Below, piece after piece: positions 59,139 to 64,000 of a DNA stretch of 64,000 nt. The notes under the pieces are model-generated. The model made no database searches, was not told the DNA's origin, and was given only the letters and a program-made list of their open reading frames with translations. Source of the DNA: Streptomyces yatensis (GTDB lineage Bacteria; Actinomycetota; Actinomycetes; Streptomycetales; Streptomycetaceae); the NCBI RefSeq assembly GCF_018069625.1, contig NZ_CP072941.1:2294001-2358000 (forward strand). Reading direction: 5' to 3'. The position numbers and the translations under genes are program-made. The stretch's first letter is position 1. Each line of letters opens with the position of its first letter.

Positions 59139-60419
59139 TCACGAGCCGAGCGCGGAGTCGGCCTCGTTGAAGAACTGGTCGACGGCCTTGCCCATCGAGG
59201 TCTGTCCCAGCGCGACCTGGGTGTAGATCCTCAGGAAGGCGGCCTCGGCGACATCGGCGCCGGCCGGATGCGGGGTGATCGGCTCCAGCTGGGCGCTCAC
59301 GCTCTTCTCATACGCGGCGATCTTGGCGTCGACGCCCTGCGGCTCATAGGCGTCGTACTGGGAGGTGGTGGCCGGGATGCCGCGGTTGTAGCCCATGACC
59401 TTGCCCACCTCGGGGTCATGGGTCATGAAGTCGATGAACTGGGCGACTTCCTTGGGGTGCTGGGTGCGGGCGGAGCCGCTGAGCATCAGCGAGGAGAGGT
59501 ACTGGCCGGTCCGCTTGCCGTCGGTGGTCGGGATGGGCCCGAGGTCGAGGCTGGTCTTGGTCTCGGCGGCGAAGCGGACCAGGAAGTTGTCCCAGGTGAA
59601 CTCGGAGGCCGACAGATCGGCGCTGATCGACGCCTTCGGCTTGGCCTGCTCGGACTTCTTGCCCGGCACCAGCTCGTCGGCCTTGGCGTGCTGCTGCCAC
59701 CGGCCCCACCACTTCGTGAGGTCGTCCTCGGTGAAGCCGAGCTTGCCGTCCTTGGTGAAGAACGCCTTGCCGTTCTGCCGCAGATACAGGTCGTAGAGGT
59801 ACATCACATTGGCGTTGTCGCTGGCGCCGTAGAGCGTGTCGTCGCTCTTGCGCACCTTCTCGGCGGCCGCGAAGAAGTCGTCCCAGGTCCATCCGGCCTC
59901 GACGGTCACTCCGGCTTTCCGATACGCGTCCGGGTTGTAGAAGAGGGCGAAGGTATTGGCGCCGACCGGCACTCCCAGGAGCTTGCCGTCGATATCCCCG
60001 GCCTTCTCCAGCCCGTCACGAAAACCCTTCAGGCTGAGATTTCCGGCCTTGGCCTGGCCATTCAGATCCAGCAGAAGGTTCTTGTCGCCGTATTTGCGCA
60101 GGAAGGCGTAGGAGTTCTGGAAGACGTCCGGGGCGTTTCCGCCCGCGGCCTGGGTGTTGAACTTGCTCCAGAAGTCGGTGTATTCCGAGAAGTCCGTCTT
60201 GACCTTGATGTTCGGATGTTCCTTCTCGAACATTTCGACCGTCTTCTGGATCAGCTCGGCACGGTCCTTGGCCCCCCACCACGAGTAGCGGATGGTCACC
60301 TTGCCGTCCCCCGAGCCACTCCCCCCGCCGCAGCCGGTGGCCAGCAGCCCCAGTGCGGCCAGCGCGGCCGCGGCCGCGCGGACCCCTCTCGCCCTCGTCG
60401 TCCCTCGCCGAGCACCCAT
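59139..60419 (-). CDS. Sugar ABC transporter substrate-binding lipoprotein
   Basis: A 426-residue family-1 binding protein. The signal peptide ends in the lipobox LLATGC near residue 30, so it is lipid-anchored outside the membrane. The mature start VTIRYSWWGAKDRAE is typical of oligosaccharide binders. It is the first gene of the operon and should capture rhamnogalacturonan fragments made by the lyase (inference from context). The ATG at 60419 follows GGGGAGGGG. LacI-type operators lie directly upstream. Confidence 0.93.
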   Translation of the reverse strand: MGARRGTTRARGVRAAAAALAALGLLATGCGGGSGSGDGKVTIRYSWWGAKDRAELIQKTVEMFEKEHPNIKVKTDFSEYTDFWSKFNTQAAGGNAPDVFQNSYAFLRKYGDKNLLLDLNGQAKAGNLSLKGFRDGLEKAGDIDGKLLGVPVGANTFALFYNPDAYRKAGVTVEAGWTWDDFFAAAEKVRKSDDTLYGASDNANVMYLYDLYLRQNGKAFFTKDGKLGFTEDDLTKWWGRWQQHAKADELVPGKKSEQAKPKASISADLSASEFTWDNFLVRFAAETKTSLDLGPIPTTDGKRTGQYLSSLMLSGSARTQHPKEVAQFIDFMTHDPEVGKVMGYNRGIPATTSQYDAYEPQGVDAKIAAYEKSVSAQLEPITPHPAGADVAEAAFLRIYTQVALGQTSMGKAVDQFFNEADSALGS

Positions 60420-60465
60420 GACACGCCCCTCCCCGGGCAGGCCGTCCGACCGCCCTTGGTGGTTG

Positions 60466-60489
60466 AAACGTTTTAGGCAAGCGCTTGCC
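60466..60489 (-). promoter_or_regulatory. LacI-type operator pair over the pectin-operon promoter
   Basis: A perfect 14-bp palindrome GGCAAGCGCTTGCC (60476-60489) lies beside AAACGTTT (60466-60473). On the minus strand the 14-mer falls between a TTGTCC-like -35 and a TAAAAC -10, about 50 bases before the binding-protein start. The central CG of each palindrome is the mark of LacI/GalR-family sites. Confidence 0.75.
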
Positions 60490-60553
60490 GGGACAAGTTA
60501 AGGACCAGCGAGGCGTACGTCAACGATTCGGGCAGGATCGATCAGGATTGAGG

Positions 60554-60565
60554 CGAAGCGCTTCG
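60554..60565. promoter_or_regulatory. Second LacI-type operator (CGAAGCGCTTCG)
   Basis: A 12-bp perfect palindrome shares the AAGCGCTT core with the promoter-proximal operator, 77 bases away centre to centre. The same repressor could bind both and loop the DNA. Confidence 0.6.
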
Positions 60566-60664
60566 ACAACCCGCCGGAGACGACACCGACGGCCTCCCGT
60601 CACCGGGCACCTTCGGACAGCCCCACCGGACAGCTTTCGGACAGCTTCGGACATGCGCGAACGC

Positions 60665-60700
60665 CGAGGGCCCGGACGGCAGATGCCGTCCGGGCCCTCG
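60665..60700 (-). terminator. tRNA-Val terminator (right copy)
   Basis: A perfect 16-bp stem with an AGAT loop just downstream of the right tRNA-Val. Its sequence differs from the left terminator, so each tRNA is an independent unit. The other bases from 60420 to here hold only the operators. Confidence 0.85.
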
Positions 60701-60708
60701 ATCCAGGG

Positions 60709-60780
60709 TGGGCGATACTGGGTTCGAACCAGTGACCTCTTCGGTGTGAACGAAGCGCTCTCCCACTGAGCTAATCGCCC
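60709..60780 (-). tRNA. tRNA-Val(CAC), right copy
   Basis: The 72 bases are identical to the tRNA body at 53151-53222, with anticodon CAC. The bases after the discriminator read CCC, so CCA is not encoded here and must be added by the nucleotidyltransferase. Confidence 0.97.
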
Positions 60781-60846
60781 TGGCGCACGGCCAACATTAG
60801 CGCATGCCGGACCGTGCTCATGACCAGTCCTACGACCCCGGACCGG

Positions 60847-61302
60847 TCACTGCTCGATCTTCCACGGCATCACGATGCCGAACTTCCACACGTAGACGGT
60901 CACCGCCGCGGCGCAGATCACCACCGCGATCGTGGTCAGTATGAGATTGCGCCGGCGCACCCTCGGATCCAGGGCGCGGTGCGCCGCCTCGGTGACCTTG
61001 CGCTTGGTCCAGGCCAGCACCAGCTGGGCCCAGACGAACTCGGTCGCCCAGATCGCCATTCCGGCGAAGATCACCAGCCACCCCGGACCGGGCAGGGGCA
61101 GCAGGATGATGCCCAGGCCCACGACCCCGAGGCCGACGATGAAGACGCCGACCTGCCAGCTCAGGTGGAGCGGGCGCGACCGCTTGATGAACTGCGGCGC
61201 CCGGGAACCCCATACCGGCTCCCGCTTCGGCGCATCGCCCCCCGTCGCGGCCTGGGGCGCCGTTTCGGCAGCCCCCCGCCGCCCGTCACTCTCCGCATTC
61301 AT
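60847..61302 (-). CDS. TIGR02611-like PGPGW transmembrane protein
   Basis: A 151-residue membrane protein. A polar N-terminus of about 45 residues is followed by helices carrying LPLPGPGWLVIFAGMAIWATEF (about 77-98), the hallmark PGPGW motif, and a final helix before WKIEQ. Function is unknown. The ATG at 61302 has AGGTAGG upstream. It is divergent from ssgB and this adjacency is conserved in Streptomyces as I recall it. Confidence 0.88.
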   Translation of the reverse strand: MNAESDGRRGAAETAPQAATGGDAPKREPVWGSRAPQFIKRSRPLHLSWQVGVFIVGLGVVGLGIILLPLPGPGWLVIFAGMAIWATEFVWAQLVLAWTKRKVTEAAHRALDPRVRRRNLILTTIAVVICAAAVTVYVWKFGIVMPWKIEQ

Positions 61303-61407
61303 GTGACCCAACCTACCTGATCATTTGAAGTCACCGGAACGGCGGTAGCACCCATGTCGGAGCTGGGCCGCAAGAGCTACCGGAAGCGCCGCAAAACGGT
61401 CAGAGGG

Positions 61408-61431
61408 GTTTACAACGGCACCGTAGGTGGC
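61408..61431 (+). promoter_or_regulatory. Possible SigH-type promoter of ssgB
   Basis: GTTT (61408-61411) and GGTGGC (61426-61431), 14 bases apart, resemble the stress sigma-factor pattern GTTT-N14-GGGTA. S. coelicolor ssgB has been reported as SigH-dependent. The match is partial. Confidence 0.4.
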
Positions 61432-61492
61432 ATGTCGATTTCGCCGACGTGCGAATCCCCGAGCGCACACTGAGCGAAAGGCCCTGGCGCTT

Positions 61493-61906
61493 ATGAACAC
61501 CACGGTCAGCTGCGAGCTGCACCTGCGCCTCGTTGTGTCGAGCGAATCCTCACTGCCTGTACCCGCGGGCCTGCGGTATGACACGGCCGACCCTTACGCC
61601 GTGCACGCCACCTTCCACACCGGAGCCGAAGAGACGGTCGAATGGGTGTTTGCCCGCGATCTTCTCGCCGAGGGCCTGCACCGGCCCACCGGCACCGGCG
61701 ACGTCCGTGTGTGGCCGTCCCGCAGCCACGGCCAGGGAGTCGTCTGCATCGCCCTGAGCTCCCCGGAGGGGGAGGCACTGCTCGAAGCCCCGGCGCGGGC
61801 CCTGGAGTCGTTCCTGAAGCGAACCGACGCCGCGGTGCCACCCGGTACCGAACACCGCCATTTCGACCTCGACACAGAGCTCTCCCACATCCTGGCGGAG
61901 AGCTGA
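61493..61906 (+). CDS. ssgB: SsgB, sporulation-specific cell-division activator
   Basis: A 137-residue SALP protein that I recognise as SsgB by its near-invariant sequence (MNTTVSCELHLRLVV start, YDTADPYAVHATFHTG, and WVFARDLLAEGLHRPTG). In aerial hyphae SsgB, placed by SsgA, recruits FtsZ to mark sporulation septa, so loss gives a white non-sporulating phenotype in the family. The ATG at 61493 has AAAGG upstream. An imperfect 18-bp duplication (GAGAGCTGAG twice) covers its stop. Confidence 0.97.
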   Translation: MNTTVSCELHLRLVVSSESSLPVPAGLRYDTADPYAVHATFHTGAEETVEWVFARDLLAEGLHRPTGTGDVRVWPSRSHGQGVVCIALSSPEGEALLEAPARALESFLKRTDAAVPPGTEHRHFDLDTELSHILAES

Positions 61907-62079
61907 GACCCGGCGAGAGCTGAGCGCTCGGCCGTCCGACTCGGGGAGACGGCGCAAGCCTGGGCGCGATCTGCACGACATGCGCAACCTTTCAGTACCG
62001 ACCATCCCGACCACGGCAACCCGACAACGGCAGAGGCAGGCGACGGTGCCGTCGCCGCGGCACCCCCCCGCGGCGGCGG

Positions 62080-62205
62080 CACCGTCGCGTATCGGCGCAG
62101 CACCGTCGCGTATCGGCGCTGCCCCGTCGCGTGTCGGCGCTGCCCCGTCGCGTGTCCGCCCGGGGCTGTCGCGTGTCCGCCCGGGGCCGTCCGGTGACCG
62201 CCCGG
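62080..62205. repeat. 21-bp tandem array (x6) in the 377-base ssgB-CGNR gap
   Basis: Six units begin at 62080, 62101, 62122, 62143, 62164 and 62185, grading from CACCGTCGCGTATCGGCGCAG to diverged copies. The period is a multiple of three, so both strands stay open, but neither has a ribosome site or plausible protein. The rest of the gap (61907-62283) has only the AGGGAG ribosome site of the next gene. Confidence 0.9.
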
Positions 62206-62283
62206 CGCCCGGCAGGGCTAGAGTCGGGCAGATCGAGGGCAGCCCAGGGGCAGCCGCCGACCCAGCCGGCCAGGGAGCCAATC

Positions 62284-62853
62284 GTGCTGATCAACCACGA
62301 CACCCGGTGCGCGCTCGACGCGGTCGTCGATCTGGTGAACACCGCGCCCGAGGGTGCGGACCAGGATGACCTCGCCGATGTCGCCGCCCTGCGCCGGTTC
62401 GTCGAGCGCAATGACATCAGCGACATCGGCACGCTCGGGGAGCGCGACCTCATCGCCGTCCGGGCCGTACGGGACCGGTTCGCCGAGGTCTTCTCGGCGG
62501 CCGGGAACGAGGCCGCCACCCGCCGCTCCGCCGAGCTGCTCAACGCGATGATCGCCGCGGCCGGCACCACGCCCCGGCTCACCGACCACGACGGCTTCGA
62601 CTGGCATGTGCACTACTTCGCACCCGGGGCCTCGCTGGCCGACCACCTCGCCGCCGACTGCGGCATGGCGCTGGCGTTCCTCGTGGTGGCGGGCGAGCGG
62701 GAGCGGCTGCGCCGCTGTGAGGCCCCGGACTGCCGCCACGCCTTCGTGGACCTGTCCCGCAACCGCTCCCGGCGCTACTGCGACAGCCGCACCTGCGGCA
62801 ACCGGCTGCACGTGGCCGCGTACCGGGCCCGGCGCCGAGAGGCCGCGAGCTGA
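62284..62853 (+). CDS. ABATE/CGNR zinc-finger putative regulator
   Basis: A 189-residue protein. The N-terminal two thirds match the ABATE (putative stress-induced regulator) layout; the C-terminal CGNR zinc finger shows CEAPDCRHAFVDLSRNRSRR (about 150-169) and then YCDSRTCGNRLHVAAYR, with the four cysteines and the CGNR tetrad. Such proteins are predicted DNA-binding regulators in Actinobacteria. The GTG at 62284 follows AGGGAG. Confidence 0.93.
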   Translation: MLINHDTRCALDAVVDLVNTAPEGADQDDLADVAALRRFVERNDISDIGTLGERDLIAVRAVRDRFAEVFSAAGNEAATRRSAELLNAMIAAAGTTPRLTDHDGFDWHVHYFAPGASLADHLAADCGMALAFLVVAGERERLRRCEAPDCRHAFVDLSRNRSRRYCDSRTCGNRLHVAAYRARRREAAS

Positions 62854-62909
62854 CCGCCCGCGCCCGGCGGCCGGCGGCCGGGCGGAGAGGGAACGGGCGG
62901 GGCGCCGCC

Positions 62910-63083
62910 TCACCACCGGTGGAGGTCGTGAACGGCGGTCACGAAGAGCAGGGTGCCGATGAACGCCAGGAACAGCATCAGCGGCGGCTGCGAGAGGGCG
63001 AAGAGACAGCCACGGGTCTCGTCGCTCGGCGGAACAGGGGGTCTTTCGATGGGGGATTGCTCCCCGGGCGGTGATTGCAACAT
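62910..63083 (-). CDS. Small single-pass membrane protein (57 aa), hypothetical
   Basis: An ATG at 63083 opens 57 codons ending in TGA at 62912-62910. The product has a Pro/Ser/Glu-rich start (MLQSPPGEQSPIERPP), one membrane segment (LMLFLAFIGTLLFVTAV) and a short basic end (HDLHRW). Third-position GC is high, as in real genes here. The ribosome site is weak. It lies convergent with the CGNR gene and downstream of the next membrane-protein gene. Function is unknown. Confidence 0.6.
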   Translation of the reverse strand: MLQSPPGEQSPIERPPVPPSDETRGCLFALSQPPLMLFLAFIGTLLFVTAVHDLHRW

Positions 63084-63151
63084 CTCGCGGAGATCATGAC
63101 CCAGCCCTCACCCCGCCTGCGACCGGTGATCGTTTTTTGATCGGTCGCTTG

Positions 63152-63610
63152 TCAGATCCCGTGCTTTTTGAGTATGGCCTCGATGTCGGAGAAGTCATCT
63201 GTGCCAGAGCTCGTTCCGCCCTTGGCCTTCGGCCGCTCCGCGGCCTTCGCCCCGGCGGCTCCCCGGCCGGACCCCAGCGCGGGCTCCGAGGCCCCCGCGG
63301 ACACCCCGGCCCTTCCGGCCGCGGCCGCCGCCCTGCGCTCCTTACGGGTGCCGCCGGAGCGGCGCTCCACCGCCCGGCTGATCATGAACAGCAGCCAGGA
63401 GAGGCCGAGCACGCCGAAGCCCAGCCAGACGGTCGGCTTGAAGACCAGGTCGGCCACCCAGTCCAGGACGCCGGTCATCGCCAGGCCCAGCGGGACCAGG
63501 GCGTAGGCGGCGATCCGGGTCGCGGCCAGGAACCGCTTGCGGTAGGCGGTCACCCCGGCGATGCCCAGACCGGCCGCGGACAGCGCGGCACAGATGGTGT
63601 CGGTCAGCAT
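63152..63610 (-). CDS. Small membrane protein with a conserved C-terminal acidic/basic motif
   Basis: A 152-residue protein with three membrane segments in the first 75 residues (TDTICAALSAAGLGIAGV, IAAYALVPLGLAMTGVLDWV, WLGFGVLGLSWLLFMIS), an Arg/Ala/Gly-rich cytoplasmic stretch, and the end TDDFSDIEAILKKHGI, which looks like a short interaction helix. ATG at 63610 follows GGGAGGAACG. Function unknown. Confidence 0.8.
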   Translation of the reverse strand: MLTDTICAALSAAGLGIAGVTAYRKRFLAATRIAAYALVPLGLAMTGVLDWVADLVFKPTVWLGFGVLGLSWLLFMISRAVERRSGGTRKERRAAAAAGRAGVSAGASEPALGSGRGAAGAKAAERPKAKGGTSSGTDDFSDIEAILKKHGI

Positions 63611-63742
63611 CGTTCCTCCCGCGACTGGCGTTCCGGTATGTCCATCGTGCACCCCGTAAGGCGGCCGGGGCCATGGCCCCGGCCCGGGATCAGGGACATC
63701 TCCGGGTACGGAGCGGGGACCAGGGACTGGAAGACTGGTCCC

Positions 63743-64000
63743 ATGAGCCACACCGACCCCTCCCCTCGTCCCGTGCTCGACGTCTGGTGCGAGCTGCAGT
63801 GCCCGGACTGCCGTACCGCCCTGGGCGATCTGCGCGCGCTGCGCGAGCGCTTCCAGGACGCCCTGGACATCCGGCTGCGCCACTTCCCGCTGGAGCGCCA
63901 CCGGCACGCCCACGCGGCGGCCCAGGCGGCCGAGGAGGCCATCGCGCAGGGGCGCGGCTGGCCGTATGTCGAGGCCGTCCTGGAGCGCACCGAGGAGCTC
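63743..64000 (+). CDS. DsbA-like thioredoxin-fold protein (cut by the window end)
   Basis: The first 86 codons are present and the frame is open at the right edge. DVWCELQCPDCRTALGDL near residue 13 gives a CPDC active-site pair, and FPLERHRHAHAAAQAAEEA follows as in the DsbA helical insert. No signal peptide is seen, so it is probably cytoplasmic, as in FrnE-like or 2-hydroxychromene isomerase-like proteins. Starts at ATG 63743. Confidence 0.8.
   Translation, partial: MSHTDPSPRPVLDVWCELQCPDCRTALGDLRALRERFQDALDIRLRHFPLERHRHAHAAAQAAEEAIAQGRGWPYVEAVLERTEEL

Noticed and set aside
53148..60780. Integrative element with the two tRNA-Val copies as attL/attR
   Set aside because: No integrase, replication or transfer gene lies between them; both tRNAs are complete, with distinct terminators and flanks.
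61980..62369. Open frame across the 21-bp array encoding repeated APSRIGA-like peptides
   Set aside because: The openness follows from a repeat length divisible by three; there is no ribosome site and it overlaps the start of the well-supported CGNR gene.

Overview
The window is high-GC actinobacterial chromosome and almost certainly Streptomyces. It carries bldD, ssgB, a PdxS/PdxT pair, a RelA with the RFKD motif, many GTG/TTG starts, and a gene order that matches what I recall of the S. coelicolor core region from pyrR/bldD to ssgB (recalled, not searched). Most genes are conserved housekeeping genes read leftward. I saw no prophage, transposase, CRISPR array or rRNA.

Layout: 1-0.8 kb, the start of pyrR and the autoregulated developmental repressor gene bldD. 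0.9-13.7 kb, a leftward block with nusB, efp, an M24 peptidase-like gene, a P-loop kinase-like gene, the shikimate genes aroB-aroK-aroC-aroE, mltG, ruvX, alaS and two small membrane-protein genes. 14.4-18.3 kb, rpsD, a divergent DUF2470 gene behind an iron box, rarA and a VKOR-family gene. 18.4-22.1 kb, a rightward ABC transporter plus two-component cassette. 22.1-29.2 kb, hisS, a metallo-hydrolase, a secreted or anchored cyclophilin, a DUF349 gene with a structured leader, and relA. 29.5-39 kb, apt, secF-secD, yajC, ruvB-ruvA-ruvC, yebC and pdxT-pdxS. 39.3-42.7 kb, a translationally coupled phosphatidylinositol phosphate / phosphatidylinositol-mannoside operon. 42.9-49.8 kb, an aberrant EF-G paralogue, an unknown membrane protein, a HIT protein and thrS. 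49.9-53.0 kb, an unknown gene coupled to a DUF4365 gene, a divergent DEDDh exonuclease and a VOC protein. 53.1-60.8 kb, two tRNA-Val(CAC) genes bracketing a pectin (rhamnogalacturonan) uptake/degradation operon with LacI-type operators. 60.8-64 kb, a PGPGW membrane protein, ssgB, a CGNR zinc-finger gene, two small membrane-protein genes and the start of a DsbA-like gene.

The most unusual signal belongs to no gene. At least six genes (relA, rarA, pdxT, the EF-G paralogue, the exonuclease, and the VOC gene facing it) carry a short tandem duplication that straddles their stop codon. Related arrays lie just after apt and inside the 3' end of ruvC. The units differ in sequence and length (17 to 52 bp), so this is a recurring process at gene ends, not one dispersed repeat. 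Other items worth checking: loss of metal ligands in the M24 peptidase, loss of catalytic His and NKxD motifs in the EF-G paralogue, a three-hairpin leader before the DUF349 gene, and the DUF4365/unknown/exonuclease neighbourhood.
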